Assembly: GCF_013133795.1 (NCBI RefSeq)
Contig: NZ_JABGBN010000002.1
Location: forward strand, 186,001 to 250,000
Source of the DNA: Pelistega suis
Lineage (GTDB): Bacteria; Pseudomonadota; Gammaproteobacteria; Burkholderiales; Burkholderiaceae_B
Direction of reading: 5' to 3'
Length of the DNA stretch: 64,000 bases
Each line of letters begins with the position of its first letter. The first letter of the stretch is position 1. A program made the position numbers and the translations under genes. Shown in pieces: positions 27,430 to 38,874 of this stretch. The notes under the pieces were generated by a model, which was given only the letters and a program-made list of their open reading frames with translations, ran no database searches and was not told the DNA's origin.

Positions 27430-28551
27430 ATGGGTTTATTTAACAAATCAAACCAACCGCAACGTCGCCAAATTCGTACAATGCATAAAGAGCGCCCTAG
27501 CGAGAACAGTGATTTGCAATATAAGGCAAAAAGCAAATTGATTGGTGCTGCTGTGTTGGCGGCACTAGGTGCTGTGATACTCCCCTTTATTTTTAGTAGT
27601 GAAGAACCTATTAATCAAGTGACTACGTCAGGTCAAGCGCCTTTAGTCGCACCAGGAGTACAAGCTGAGGCAGGGGCTTCAGGTACGATTGCGATTTCAG
27701 CAGCACCAGGTGTGAGTGTACAAAGTACAGAGCAGGGTGCAGCAGTAGCTAGCACAGAGTCAACATCAAGCACAGAGGCTGAGACTTCTGTACAAGGGAC
27801 GATTGATACAGCGGGCCTAACAACGAGTACAGCGATTCCTCAAAGTATCGCCAATGCCGTGGGGGAGTCTCAAACTGAGGTACCGGCGGTGGCAACGCAA
27901 GCTCCCAAGACAACATCTACTCAAAGCGTAGCGGCTAGTACACAAACAAAACCTGCGGTAGAGGTGGATAAACCTACTAAACCAACAGGAGAGCTGAAAT
28001 CTGTTGCTCCTCGTCAAGAAGTTGCTCAATCTACACAAGAGACTGTGACGAAATCACAGGCACCTAAAGTCGAAGAGGAACCTCAACGTACTGTAGCGAC
28101 AAAATCAGAGTCTAAAACAGATATCAAAACGATAACCAAAGCAGAAACTAAGGCGGAGTCTAAATCAACAGCCAAGGTGGATAATGTCAAACGTACAGAT
28201 GATGGTAGTGCTGCACGTGCTTTATTAGAAGGAAAAAAAGTCACCTCGATATCATCTGCTACCCAGGGTAGTGCAAACAGTAATTTTCCTAAGCCACAGT
28301 CTGTGACATCGACATCAAAACAACGTTTGACGGTACAAGTAGGCTCATTTACGTCAATGGATGATGCTCGTGCCCAACGTAACCGCTTGAGTTCATCAGG
28401 CGTATCCAATGTTTTTGTTCAAAATGCCGTGGTCAATGGTCGTCAAACCTATCGCTTGCGTGTCGGTCCTTTTACGAATCAAGAGTCAGCGCAAGCCGCA
28501 TTAACTCGCTTACGTGGTTTAGGTCATAATGGTTTTATTACGGGTAATTAA
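27430..28551 (+). CDS. SPOR-domain cell-division protein (DedD-like)
   Basis: Inner-membrane protein that binds denuded septal peptidoglycan. A short cytosolic N-terminus precedes a single membrane span (~residues 35-53, SKLIGAAVLAALGAVILPF). Then comes a long low-complexity Ser/Thr/Ala/Lys periplasmic linker, and the SPOR domain is at the C-terminal ~75 residues (LTVQVGSFTSMDDARAQRNR and YRLRVGPFTNQESAQAALTR). 373 residues. Its place between folC and cvpA-purF matches dedD in other proteobacteria. ATG behind AGAGGA. Confidence 0.9.
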   Translation: MGLFNKSNQPQRRQIRTMHKERPSENSDLQYKAKSKLIGAAVLAALGAVILPFIFSSEEPINQVTTSGQAPLVAPGVQAEAGASGTIAISAAPGVSVQSTEQGAAVASTESTSSTEAETSVQGTIDTAGLTTSTAIPQSIANAVGESQTEVPAVATQAPKTTSTQSVAASTQTKPAVEVDKPTKPTGELKSVAPRQEVAQSTQETVTKSQAPKVEEEPQRTVATKSESKTDIKTITKAETKAESKSTAKVDNVKRTDDGSAARALLEGKKVTSISSATQGSANSNFPKPQSVTSTSKQRLTVQVGSFTSMDDARAQRNRLSSSGVSNVFVQNAVVNGRQTYRLRVGPFTNQESAQAALTRLRGLGHNGFITGN

Positions 28552-28553
28552 TT

Positions 28554-29042
28554 TTGACTGAATTTGATTATGTTGTGTTAGCCGTTTTAGGGTGTTCTGC
28601 CTTACTCGGTTTTATTCGAGGTTTTTTAAAAGAGGCTTTTTCCCTCATTGCTTATGCAGCAGCAGGTTATGCAGCGATACAATGGGGGCCAAGTGCATTG
28701 CCTTGGTTCCTCAGTCTTTTTGATAATTATTATGTAAGTGCCGCTGTCGCTTATGCGGTGGTGTTTATTGCGGTGCTTTTAGTGGTGGGATTACTCAATC
28801 TTACCTTAAGCTCTATGATTTCTTATGCAGGTCTAGGTCCTGCAGATAGTGGTTTAGGGCTGCTTTTTGGTTTAATTCGTGGACTTATTATTATTTTGCT
28901 TGTCGTGATTCTATTGGGGTATACGGATTTTCCTCAGCAAGCATGGTGGCAAAATGCAAAATTCTCTGCTATGTTTGTGGATATGGTTAATCAGTTAAAA
29001 TTATTATTATCAGCAGATATAGCTAAATATCTTCCTTATTAA
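28554..29042 (+). CDS. cvpA: CvpA family membrane protein
   Basis: A 162-residue inner-membrane protein with four spans, named for colicin V production and now linked to envelope homeostasis. The opening [30 protein letters not shown] matches the family N-terminus. The start codon must be TTG at 28554, two bases after the SPOR gene stop, since no in-frame ATG lies nearby; translation is probably coupled. It is followed by purF, the usual neighbour. Confidence 0.9.
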   Translation: MTEFDYVVLAVLGCSALLGFIRGFLKEAFSLIAYAAAGYAAIQWGPSALPWFLSLFDNYYVSAAVAYAVVFIAVLLVVGLLNLTLSSMISYAGLGPADSGLGLLFGLIRGLIIILLVVILLGYTDFPQQAWWQNAKFSAMFVDMVNQLKLLLSADIAKYLPY

Positions 29043-29071
29043 TTCTCTTTCTTACTAAAGGCTTCTTTACT

Positions 29072-30586
29072 ATGTGCGGTATTGTTGGTATTTCAGGTGT
29101 ATCACCAGTTAATCAGTTAGTCTATGATGCGTTGCTGCTATTACAACATCGTGGTCAGGATGCGGCAGGTATTGCAACATCAAAAGATGATCATTTTAGT
29201 ATGTTTAAGGCACATGGCTTAGTTCGAGATGTTTTCCGTACGCGTAATATGCGATCTTTACCAGGAAATTGCGGTATTGGTCAGGTACGTTATCCCACGG
29301 CGGGGTCTAGTGATAGTATTGATGAGGCACAGCCTTTTTATGTGAATGCTCCCTTTGGAATCACCTTTGCCCATAATGGTAATTTGACGAACCCCGACGA
29401 GCTACGGGAGCAGCTTTTCCGTATTGACCGCCGCCATATTAATACCAACTCTGATTCAGAGGTATTGCTTAATGTATTTGCTCATGAGTTGCAATTGGCG
29501 AGTGATAAAAAGTTATCACCTCAAGAAATGATTTTTACGGCTATCCGTGCCTTACATCGTCGAGTTCGTGGTGCTTATGCGGTTGTTGCTGAGATTGCGG
29601 GTTTTGGTATGGTAGCTTTCCGCGACCCCAATGGTATTCGTCCTTTATGTCTTGGCAAAAATGAAACGCCTGAGGGTATTGAGTATATTGTAGCCTCAGA
29701 GTCGGTAGCCATTGATGGGATTGGGTTTGAGCCTATTCGTGATATTGAGCCGGGTGAGGCCGTGTATATTGATAAGGATAAAAACGTTTTCTTTGAGCAA
29801 TGTGCAGATAACCCACGTTTAAATCCATGTATTTTTGAGTATGTGTATTTTGCGCGTCCTGACTCCACTATTGATGGGGTAAACGTTTATAACGCCCGCT
29901 TAAAAATGGGACAGTATCTTGCGGATAAAGTCGCACGTGAATTACGCTTATCTGATATTGATGTGGTCATGCCTATTCCGGATACTTCCCGCCCTGTAGC
30001 GATGGAGTTAGCTTCTCGCTTAGGGTTAGAGTATCGCGAGGGCTTTATTAAAAATCGTTATGTTGGTCGTACGTTTATTATGCCAGGGCAGGCAGTACGT
30101 AAGAAGTCTGTTCGCCAAAAACTCAACGCCATGAGTGTTGAGTTTAAGGATAAGAATGTATTGTTAGTCGATGACTCTATTGTCCGTGGTACGACGAGTC
30201 GTGAGATTGTCGATATGGCAAGAGCAGCAGGGGCAAAAAAGGTGTTCTTTGCTTCAGCAGCTCCCGCTGTTCGCTATCCTAACGTGTATGGGATTGATAT
30301 GCCGACACAAACCGAGCTGATTGCGCATAATCGCAGCACAGAAGAAGTGTGCAAAGAAATTGGTGCAGACGGTCTTGTGTATCAAGGTTTAGAGGACATG
30401 AAACAAGCCGTGTCTGATCTCAATTCTGCCATTCAGCACTTTGATACGTCTTGCTTTGATGGGATTTATGTTACTGGGGATATTGATCAAGCTTATTTGG
30501 ATCGTTTAAGTGCAAACCGTCATAAGCCTAAAGAAGAGCCTAAGTCAGGTGGTATGTCGGTAAATATGGGCGTAGAAAACGACTAA
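29072..30586 (+). CDS. purF: Amidophosphoribosyltransferase
   Basis: First committed step of purine synthesis: PRPP plus glutamine to phosphoribosylamine. The sequence begins MCGIVGISG, so Cys2 becomes the N-terminal nucleophile after Met removal. The glutaminase domain continues with [15 protein letters not shown] and FAHNGNLTN. The phosphoribosyltransferase domain contains the PRPP loop [19 protein letters not shown]. 504 residues, as usual. Follows cvpA by 29 bases. Confidence 0.97.
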   Translation: MCGIVGISGVSPVNQLVYDALLLLQHRGQDAAGIATSKDDHFSMFKAHGLVRDVFRTRNMRSLPGNCGIGQVRYPTAGSSDSIDEAQPFYVNAPFGITFAHNGNLTNPDELREQLFRIDRRHINTNSDSEVLLNVFAHELQLASDKKLSPQEMIFTAIRALHRRVRGAYAVVAEIAGFGMVAFRDPNGIRPLCLGKNETPEGIEYIVASESVAIDGIGFEPIRDIEPGEAVYIDKDKNVFFEQCADNPRLNPCIFEYVYFARPDSTIDGVNVYNARLKMGQYLADKVARELRLSDIDVVMPIPDTSRPVAMELASRLGLEYREGFIKNRYVGRTFIMPGQAVRKKSVRQKLNAMSVEFKDKNVLLVDDSIVRGTTSREIVDMARAAGAKKVFFASAAPAVRYPNVYGIDMPTQTELIAHNRSTEEVCKEIGADGLVYQGLEDMKQAVSDLNSAIQHFDTSCFDGIYVTGDIDQAYLDRLSANRHKPKEEPKSGGMSVNMGVEND

Positions 30587-30606
30587 CGTCAATCCACAAA
30601 CAAAGA

Positions 30607-31617
30607 ATGAAGATTATTCAAGCCCCGATGGCAGGGGCACAAGATGCGGAATTAGCTATTGCTGTGTGTCGTGCTGGTGGAATAGGTTCTTTACCAGCAG
30701 CGATGTTGTCTTTTGAACAGTTGCAAAATGAATTACAAAAGCTACAAACACAGCTTGATAGTAGAGCTCTTTATAATCTTAATTTTTTTGCGCATCAAAC
30801 ACCAACGATTAGTGACTTACAATACCAGCGATGGTTGGATTTGCTAGCCCCTTATCTTGAAGAATATGGTTTACGTATTGAGGATATTCCGCAAGGAAAG
30901 GGGAGAGAGCCTTTTAATGAGGCTAGTCTTTCGTTGGTTGAAAAATTTCGTCCTCCTATTGTAAGTTTTCATTTTGGTTTACCCGATGATAAATTACTAG
31001 GTGCGGTTAAAGCGACAGGAGCACAAATTTGGTCTAGTGCCACCACTGTTGCTGAGGCTTTATATCTTGAGTCTAAAGGCGTTGATGCTATTATTGCTCA
31101 AGGTTTTGAGGCAGGTGGACATCGAGGGATGTTTTTAAATAAGGATCTCAGCCAGCAAGTAGGGACGTTGGCACTCCTCCCTAATATTCGTAAGGCAGTA
31201 AATTGTACGGTTATTGCAGCAGGGGGGATCAGTGATGCGAGAACGATGGCTTATGCTAAAGCGATGGGTGCAGATGCGGTTCAGGTTGGGACGGCATTCT
31301 TATTAGCTAACGAGGCTAAAATCACTCCCGAGCACAAGGCTGCTTTACAAAGCCCAGCTGCGCAGCATACGGTTATCACCAATTTATTAAGCGGTGGTTA
31401 TGCACGAGGCATTCCCAATCGTTTTATGCAAGACGTGGGGGCGATTCATGTGGATGCACTACCATTTCCAATGGCAAGCCTTGCCATTGGTCTGCTGAAT
31501 ACGGCAGCAACAAAGCAGGGGAAAACAGATTTTCGGAGTCTATGGGCTGGGCAAAATGCCATCTTGACCCAACCCGGCTCTGCATCAGAGATTATATTAC
31601 GGCTACAAAATGGTTAA
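30607..31617 (+). CDS. FMN-dependent nitronate monooxygenase-like oxidoreductase
   Basis: A TIM-barrel flavoprotein of the NMO/2-nitropropane dioxygenase class. Marks are IIQAPMAGAQDAELAIAVCRAGGIGSLPAA at the N-terminus, IIAQGFEAGGHRG (catalytic His and phosphate site), VIAAGGISDARTMAYAKAMGADAVQVGTAFL (FMN phosphate loop), and NRFMQD near the end. 336 residues. It may detoxify propionate-3-nitronate; the real substrate is unknown. Start ATG is 20 bases after purF, with only a weak ribosome site, so it probably shares the purF transcript. Confidence 0.88.
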   Translation: MKIIQAPMAGAQDAELAIAVCRAGGIGSLPAAMLSFEQLQNELQKLQTQLDSRALYNLNFFAHQTPTISDLQYQRWLDLLAPYLEEYGLRIEDIPQGKGREPFNEASLSLVEKFRPPIVSFHFGLPDDKLLGAVKATGAQIWSSATTVAEALYLESKGVDAIIAQGFEAGGHRGMFLNKDLSQQVGTLALLPNIRKAVNCTVIAAGGISDARTMAYAKAMGADAVQVGTAFLLANEAKITPEHKAALQSPAAQHTVITNLLSGGYARGIPNRFMQDVGAIHVDALPFPMASLAIGLLNTAATKQGKTDFRSLWAGQNAILTQPGSASEIILRLQNG

Positions 31618-31656
31618 ATTTAACTACTAGCTGTAATATAGCGACTTAAAGACACC

Positions 31657-32679
31657 TTATTTTAAATACCCAAATAAATCTTTAGGGTCTTCTAAATCTG
31701 GTACTAAGTCGATGGGTTTCGCTAAGCCTAGACGTAATGCGACATCGTGAATATAACGAATTGCTGAAAAGTCTTCAATCGCAAAACCGACTGAATCAAA
31801 AATGGTAATTTCTTCGTTAGAAAGGCGAGCAGGTTTCCCTGTTTTAAAGACATCTGCAAGGTGCTTAACTGGAAAATCTACCGCTTTGTTTTGTAACTCT
31901 CCCTCAACACGTGTTTGTGGTTCAAACTCTACATAAACATCGCCCATATCAAGAATACGAGGGTCTAACTCTGTTTTATTGGGACTATCACCACCGACAG
32001 CGTTGATGTGGACACCTGCTTCAATCATTGCTTGGGTGAGGATATGGGCTTTAGAGTATTCTGCAGTGACGGTAGTGATGATATCTGCACCTTTGACGGC
32101 ATCGGCGACACTATCTGCAATAGCAATGCTAATCCCTGTATCTTGGAGATTACCTACCAATTTTTCACTCGCTTGTCGGTCAATATCAAATATCGCTAGT
32201 TCATCAATACCTAATAAGTGATAGAAAGCTAAGGCCTGAAATTCACTTTGACAGCCATTGCCAATCAATGCCATACGTTTGCTATTTGGGCGAGCTAAAT
32301 ATTTGGCAACAAGCGCAGACATCGCTGCAGTGCGTAGGGCAGTAGTGATAGTGAATTCACTAATGACGTCGGGTTGACCTGTGTTATTACGCATTAAAGC
32401 CCCAAAAGCCAAAACCGTAGAAAGACCTTGTTGTGGATTGTTAGGGTGGCAATTAACATATTTAAAGCTATATTGTTCTTTAGAGGCAATAGGCATTAGT
32501 TCGAGTACGCCATTATCCAGATAGCTAGCCACTCGTGCTGTCTTATCAAATTCATGCCAACGTAGATAGTCTTGCAACAAATAATCTGACATACCCTCAA
32601 GGGTCGCCTTTATCCCTTGGATATGAATTATTTTTGCTATATCTTGTGGGCTGATAAGCGTTGTTGATAGGGTCTTCAT
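31657..32679 (-). CDS. Ornithine cyclodeaminase family protein
   Basis: NAD-dependent conversion of L-ornithine to L-proline with release of ammonia, or a related amino-acid dehydrogenase of the mu-crystallin family. Marks: ELMPIASKEQYSFKYVNCHPNNP (substrate Lys and backbone), ALIGNGCQSEFQALAF (dinucleotide loop), and HINAVGGDSPNKTELDP, whose Asp is the catalytic base in ornithine cyclodeaminase. The ATG at 32679 was chosen because TGAGG precedes it; the ATG 12 bases upstream lacks a site. It is divergent from an Lrp-type regulator, its likely controller. Confidence 0.88.
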   Translation of the reverse strand: MKTLSTTLISPQDIAKIIHIQGIKATLEGMSDYLLQDYLRWHEFDKTARVASYLDNGVLELMPIASKEQYSFKYVNCHPNNPQQGLSTVLAFGALMRNNTGQPDVISEFTITTALRTAAMSALVAKYLARPNSKRMALIGNGCQSEFQALAFYHLLGIDELAIFDIDRQASEKLVGNLQDTGISIAIADSVADAVKGADIITTVTAEYSKAHILTQAMIEAGVHINAVGGDSPNKTELDPRILDMGDVYVEFEPQTRVEGELQNKAVDFPVKHLADVFKTGKPARLSNEEITIFDSVGFAIEDFSAIRYIHDVALRLGLAKPIDLVPDLEDPKDLFGYLK

Positions 32680-32808
32680 TGTTTGCCTCATTAAGGTGTT
32701 ATTGTGTTTATTAAATACATAATGCTGTCATCATCTTATGGATAGTTTGGCTTATTTTTATGTCAATGAAAATGGCAAATTATGATAATATTTGCTTATA
32801 TTTTTACT

Positions 32809-32842
32809 ATTTTGATAGATTAACTTATCATTTTGATAGATT
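32809..32842. promoter_or_regulatory. 13-base direct repeats, candidate Lrp operator
   Basis: ATTTTGATAGATT occurs at 32809-32821 and again at 32830-32842, exactly 21 bases apart (two helical turns), just before the regulator ATG. An inverted pair GCAAAT/ATTTGC lies at 32775-32795 in the same divergent gap. Confidence 0.6.
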
Positions 32843-32854
32843 TAATGAGAAACC

Positions 32855-33283
32855 ATGCAAAATTTAGACCAGACTGATCAACGCTTATTAAGTCTCTTAC
32901 GCGAAAATGCTCGCTATTCCATTGCTTATCTTGCACAGAAATTACAAGTTTCTCGAGGGACGGTGACAAATCGTATAGCTAAATTGGAAGATGAGGGAAT
33001 TATTCGAGGATATACGGTGGAGCTAAGACCAGAAAATGAGCTCTCCAATGTACATGCTTGGACAAGTATTGTGATAGAAGGTAATATGACACTATCTGTG
33101 GTAAAGGCTTTGCGAGGAGACCCTTGTGTGACGGCTATTTATGACACCAATGGACGATGGGATATCTTAGTGGAGTTAAGAGCTTCTTCTTTAGAAGAGC
33201 TAGGAAAAGCATTAGAACGTATTCGCTTGATTAAAAATATTAGTAAATCAGAGACAAGTATTCACTTAAAAAGTTATATGTAG
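32855..33283 (+). CDS. Lrp/AsnC-family transcriptional regulator
   Basis: A 142-residue regulator. The N-terminal helix-turn-helix domain (DQTDQRLLSLLRENARYSIAYLAQKL then SRGTVTNRIAKLEDEGIIRGYTV) precedes the ligand-binding RAM domain (~residues 65-140, WTSIVIEGN and the GRWDILVELRASS segment). Divergent from the ornithine cyclodeaminase gene, so it probably controls that gene and itself in response to an amino acid, possibly ornithine or arginine (inference). Confidence 0.92.
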   Translation: MQNLDQTDQRLLSLLRENARYSIAYLAQKLQVSRGTVTNRIAKLEDEGIIRGYTVELRPENELSNVHAWTSIVIEGNMTLSVVKALRGDPCVTAIYDTNGRWDILVELRASSLEELGKALERIRLIKNISKSETSIHLKSYM

Positions 33284-33354
33284 GTTATTTTTGTCCTAGT
33301 TCACTATTTTTTGAAACCTAGCCAATATCAGCCTTTTGCGAGGGTTTAGTCATC

Positions 33355-33396
33355 AAAAAGGAAAAAGCAGCGTATTCGGGGAATAGGCTGCTTTTT
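33355..33396 (-). terminator. Terminator of putative antisense RNA B
   Basis: Read on the minus strand, AAAAAGCAGC pairs with GCTGCTTTTT across a 15-base loop and is followed by CCTTTTT. Read on the plus strand the same hairpin ends in GCTGCTTTTTATT and could also stop the Lrp-gene transcript. Confidence 0.85.
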
Positions 33397-33403
33397 ATTG
33401 TAC

Positions 33404-33412
33404 TGCTATACT
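33404..33412 (+). promoter_or_regulatory. Extended -10 promoter of toxin mRNA (copy B)
   Basis: TGCTATACT, identical to copy A. No good -35. It lies only 8 bases right of the antisense terminator stem. Confidence 0.6.
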
Positions 33413-33502
33413 GTGTTTACCTGACAGGGTGCGACAACACCCTGCTAGGTAGGTTACCGCCACCGACCTAAGTCGAAGTGGTGGCAATCCTAGGAGACGA
33501 TA

Positions 33503-33565
33503 ATGCTGACCAAGTTAGTAATTATCATCATCTTAGTTTTATTACTAAGCCATAACGCTTATTAA
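33503..33565 (+). CDS. 20-residue hydrophobic peptide, Ibs-like putative type I toxin (copy B)
   Basis: Reads MLTKLVIIIILVLLLSHNAY. It differs from copy A at residues 3 (Thr for Ile) and 9 (Ile for Leu); codons 2, 4 and 5 carry silent changes. AGGAG at 33492-33496 precedes the ATG by 6 bases. A 27-base hairpin (33459-33485) sits just upstream and may limit ribosome access. Same Ibs-type pattern as copy A. Membrane action is inferred from the family. Confidence 0.75.
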   Translation: MLTKLVIIIILVLLLSHNAY

Positions 33566-33716
33566 TAACTAAGCACCTAAAGCAACCGAATTTGCCAAGG
33601 TGGGCGGTAGGGAAACCACCGCTATTTCTCCTAAAAGCTATTTTACTGATAATTATTGGTTTTAGCAATAATGAGCAATATATTCTACTATATTGACTAA
33701 ACGAACTATACGCTGA

Positions 33717-35114
33717 TTATTCCGCCAAAATACGCTCAGCTTCTGCTTTAACGCGAATAGGGGCTGTACCACCGATATGGTTACGAGCCGATACCGACCC
33801 CTCTAGTGTAAGGACTTTAAAAATATCTTCCTCGATAGCGTTATTAAAGGCTTTAAGTTCAGCAAGGCTTAAATCGGCTAAATCAATGCCTTTTTGCTCG
33901 CATTCACGGACGGCCAAAGCAACGGTTTCATGCGCATCACGGAATGGTAGGCCTTTTTTCACCAGATAATCTGCTAAATCTGTGGCAGTCGAAAAGCCTT
34001 GCAGGGCAGCAGCACGCATATTGTCTTCTTTTACTTTGATACCTGCGACCATATCCACAAAGATAGTCAATGTATCGCGTAGCGTATCCGCAGAATCAAA
34101 AAGACCTTCTTTGTCCTCTTGATTATCTTTGTTGTAGGCGAGTGGCTGACCTTTCATTAAGGTGAGTAGGCCGATTAAATTACCATTTACGCGACCTGTT
34201 TTACCACGAGCAAGCTCAGGCACGTCAGGGTTTTTCTTTTGGGGCATAATTGAACTGCCTGTGCAGAAACGGTCAGCTAACGTAATAAAGCCCACACGAG
34301 GACTCATCCATAAGATTAATTCCTCAGATAGTCGAGAAATATGGGTCATGACTAGGCTTGTTGCTGCACAAAACTCAATGGCAAAGTCACGATCAGAAAC
34401 CGCATCTAGGGAGTTACGGCACACACCGTCAAAACCTAAAGTTTTGGCAACACGCTCACGATCAATCGGATAAGATGTCCCTGCTAAAGCAGCTGCACCT
34501 AAAGGTAATTGATTAACACGTTTACGGCAGTCCATTAGGCGCTGATAGTCGCGACCAAACATCTCCGCATAGGCGAGTAGGTGGTGACCGAAAGTGACCG
34601 GCTGTGCTACCTGTAAGTGCGTAAATCCAGGCATAATCGTAGCGTGATGCTCTAGTGCCATTGTGGCAAGTGCCTTACGCAACTGTAATAATAATTCAGC
34701 AGAAGTATCAATCTCGGCACGCAACCATAGACGAATATCGGTCGCTACTTGGTCATTGCGTGAACGCCCTGTATGTAGACGCTTACCTGCATCACCAATC
34801 AGCTCAACGAGACGCTTTTCGATATTTAAGTGAACGTCTTCTAAATCTAATTGCCATTGTAATTCACCGCGATTAATCTCATCGATAATTTGCGCCATAC
34901 CCTTTTGAATATCCGCATAATCTTGTGCTGAAATAACACCCACATGGCTAAGCATTTCCGCATGGGCAAGAGAGCCTTGAATATCAAATGGGGCGAGTCG
35001 TGTTTCAAAGAAAATAGAAGCCGTATAACGTTTGACTAACTCTGAAACTGGCTCAGAAAAGCGAGCTGACCATGCCTCGCTTTTTTTATCGAATTGATTT
35101 TGCGTTGTACTCAT
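33717..35114 (-). CDS. argH: Argininosuccinate lyase
   Basis: Splits argininosuccinate into arginine and fumarate, the last step of arginine synthesis. Signature of the fumarase/aspartase superfamily: [20 protein letters not shown], with the catalytic Ser. Other marks are [16 protein letters not shown] and [21 protein letters not shown]. 465 residues; ATG behind AAGG. Divergent from nadE. Confidence 0.97.
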   Translation of the reverse strand: MSTTQNQFDKKSEAWSARFSEPVSELVKRYTASIFFETRLAPFDIQGSLAHAEMLSHVGVISAQDYADIQKGMAQIIDEINRGELQWQLDLEDVHLNIEKRLVELIGDAGKRLHTGRSRNDQVATDIRLWLRAEIDTSAELLLQLRKALATMALEHHATIMPGFTHLQVAQPVTFGHHLLAYAEMFGRDYQRLMDCRKRVNQLPLGAAALAGTSYPIDRERVAKTLGFDGVCRNSLDAVSDRDFAIEFCAATSLVMTHISRLSEELILWMSPRVGFITLADRFCTGSSIMPQKKNPDVPELARGKTGRVNGNLIGLLTLMKGQPLAYNKDNQEDKEGLFDSADTLRDTLTIFVDMVAGIKVKEDNMRAAALQGFSTATDLADYLVKKGLPFRDAHETVALAVRECEQKGIDLADLSLAELKAFNNAIEEDIFKVLTLEGSVSARNHIGGTAPIRVKAEAERILAE

Positions 35115-35222
35115 GACTTACCTTTTAAAAGACTGTATAAATTTAGCCTCAATTATAATGAATTCGCGCAAAGTATGCTTTAGATATGTGATAATTTATA
35201 CGTCTTGTTTAGGTTTTTACTT

Positions 35223-37243
<2,021 letters not shown>

Positions 37244-37283
37244 TGATTTATAACTGTAAGTAGTACGCTATAATTTCTGGGTA

Positions 37284-37316
37284 AAAAGGGATGGATTTTA
37301 TCTATCCCTTTTGTTG
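37284..37316. terminator. Terminator between glnB and ubiC
   Basis: AAAAGGGAT pairs with ATCCCTTTT across an 11-base loop, then TGTTGTT. Convergent position; may act both ways. Confidence 0.75.
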
Positions 37317-37877
37317 TTACACCCTTTGCAAATTAGGTAATGCCCAAAAGCTCGGTAAAAAACACTCTGTCACCATTAAAGGTAGTGCATTTTTATAAAA
37401 AATAGAGCGACGGGCATAATGGGCTTGATGGACTTGTTCTGGGAAATAGCGCTGTAGTGCTGGATAAAGCACAGATGCTGGGTGGATACGGCTTACTTCA
37501 AAGTGACTGCGGATAATACGCGGATCATCATAGAGGATTTCAGCGAGAGGGCGTGTATTTAAATGGCGAATCCCTCGCCAAACAGACTGAGAGGCTTGGA
37601 TTGGTGTTATACTTCTAGCCCAGACACAAGGTAAATCATTAATACTCATCACTATTTCTCTTACCCAAATGACCGTAGTGTGCGGTTGTTGTAGGGCAAT
37701 TTTGTCTTCTTCGCACATTGGGCTGGGAGACTCGTTCAGAATATGGATTTTTACCTTACCTAATTGACGTAGTCCTGCTGTTAATGCACCTGAGCGGTTT
37801 AACCAGTATTTTTGTAAATGGTTGAGCGAACTGGGTGGAGTGCTTTTCCAGAGATTTTGTAAGATAGATACACTCAT
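37317..37877 (-). CDS. ubiC: Chorismate lyase
   Basis: Converts chorismate to 4-hydroxybenzoate plus pyruvate, the entry to ubiquinone synthesis. The single-domain protein of 186 residues carries the family pattern: VWVREI-type strand (here TVIWVREIVMS), ARSITPIQASQSVWRGIRHLNTRPLAEILYDDP, then RSHFEVSRI, and a C-terminal YARRSIFYKNALPLMVTECFLP with the closing Glu. Convergent with glnB. Start behind GAGGATG. Confidence 0.9.
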   Translation of the reverse strand: MSVSILQNLWKSTPPSSLNHLQKYWLNRSGALTAGLRQLGKVKIHILNESPSPMCEEDKIALQQPHTTVIWVREIVMSINDLPCVWARSITPIQASQSVWRGIRHLNTRPLAEILYDDPRIIRSHFEVSRIHPASVLYPALQRYFPEQVHQAHYARRSIFYKNALPLMVTECFLPSFWALPNLQRV

Positions 37878-37966
37878 GGGGCTGTCATCCTCGTTTATAA
37901 TAGGCGTATGGTGTTGAGAGCGTATAGATATACCTCTTTTTATAACTAAATTTTAATTGAAAAATA

Positions 37967-38695
37967 ATGATGGAAAAAGTTCGAGTTTCTAAAATATTAA
38001 GCGAGCAAGGCATTTGCTCTCGTCGAGAGGCGGATGCTTTTATCGAGCGAGGCTGGGTGAGAGTAGATGGTAAAGTAGCGACCTTAGGTACAAAGGTTTT
38101 TCCCTATCAAGAAGTAACCCTTGATAAACAAGCCTTAGCCAGACAGGCTCAGCAAGCCACCATTATTTTAAATAAGCCTGTGGGCTATGTATCCTCGCAA
38201 CCAGAAAAAGGCTATAAGGCTGCGGTGTCTTTGATTACGCCTGATCGTCAATTTGACCGTGCACATAATAAATTTGACCCCAATCATCTTAAAGGCTTAG
38301 CGACAGCGGGACGATTAGATATTGAGTCTCAGGGATTGTTAGTGTTGACTCAAGATGGACGCATTGCTAAGCAACTCATCGGAGAGGATTCTGATGTCGA
38401 AAAAGAATATATCGTCCGTGTAGAGGGCAAAACCTCTAGCAATGGCTTAAAACTTTTAAATCACGGTCTTAGTCTAGATGGACAGCCTTTACGTGAGGCA
38501 GAGGTTGAATGGATTAATGATGACCAATTGCGTTTTATCTTATGGGAAGGACGCAAGCGACAAATTCGACGTATGTGTGAAATGGTAGGTCTAAAAGTGG
38601 TTGGACTTAAACGTGTTCGTATGGGGAATGTTACTTTGGCGGATTTACCACAGGGGCAATGGCGTTATCTAAAACCATTTGAACGTTTTTTATAA
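37967..38695 (+). CDS. rRNA pseudouridine synthase, RluF/RluB family
   Basis: Isomerises uridine in 23S rRNA. An N-terminal S4 RNA-binding domain (residues ~4-60, [30 protein letters not shown]) precedes the catalytic domain: [22 protein letters not shown] contains the catalytic Asp, and the C-terminal part has [27 protein letters not shown]. 242 residues, without the long tail of E. coli RluF. Whether the target is position 2604 or another cannot be told. Start could be either of two adjacent ATGs. Divergent from ubiC. Confidence 0.88.
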   Translation: MMEKVRVSKILSEQGICSRREADAFIERGWVRVDGKVATLGTKVFPYQEVTLDKQALARQAQQATIILNKPVGYVSSQPEKGYKAAVSLITPDRQFDRAHNKFDPNHLKGLATAGRLDIESQGLLVLTQDGRIAKQLIGEDSDVEKEYIVRVEGKTSSNGLKLLNHGLSLDGQPLREAEVEWINDDQLRFILWEGRKRQIRRMCEMVGLKVVGLKRVRMGNVTLADLPQGQWRYLKPFERFL

Positions 38696-38743
38696 GAGAC
38701 AATCATTTTTGGTATTTAGGTTTGAAGTAATTTGTTGCAATAA

Positions 38744-38779
38744 AAGCGTGATAATCACGAATATGTTGTTATCACGCTT
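38744..38779. repeat. 11-bp inverted repeat after the pseudouridine synthase gene
   Basis: AAGCGTGATAA and TTATCACGCTT flank a 14-base spacer. No clean T run follows on the plus strand (GGTCATTTC), so terminator function is uncertain. Confidence 0.55.
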
Positions 38780-38874
38780 GGTCATTTCTAATAAAATGTT
38801 AAGTTATTAGCGAATTGTTTAGCAATTTAGTAGTATTTATTTTTCTTGTTTTCTGTCTATCGTTGGAAAAAGTT

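Larger units (their letters stand above)
33355..33605 (-). ncRNA. Putative Sib-like antisense RNA to toxin B (5' end uncertain)
   Basis: Same reasoning as for copy A: a minus-strand terminator just past the toxin promoter marks the 3' end of an RNA spanning the whole toxin message. The start should lie right of 33566 and was not resolved; the right-hand bound given is approximate. Confidence 0.5.
33355..33634. repeat. Ibs/Sib-like element, copy B (inverted relative to copy A)
   Basis: About 280 bases in the 430-base gap between the Lrp regulator and argH. It is the inverted partner of the element at 23951-24232. Contents from left to right: antisense terminator hairpin (read on the minus strand), extended -10 promoter for the toxin, two leader hairpins (33425-33444 and 33459-33485), Shine-Dalgarno, 20-codon frame, then a conserved 3' part with a GCGGT/ACCGC hairpin. 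The rest of the gap (33284-33354, 33635-33716) shows nothing. Confidence 0.9.

Noticed and set aside
33411-33427. CTGT...ACAG near the toxin promoter in both elements, resembling a LexA box
   Set aside because: The spacing is 9 bases instead of the required 8 and the centre lacks the AT-rich symmetric core, so SOS control of the toxins is not supported.
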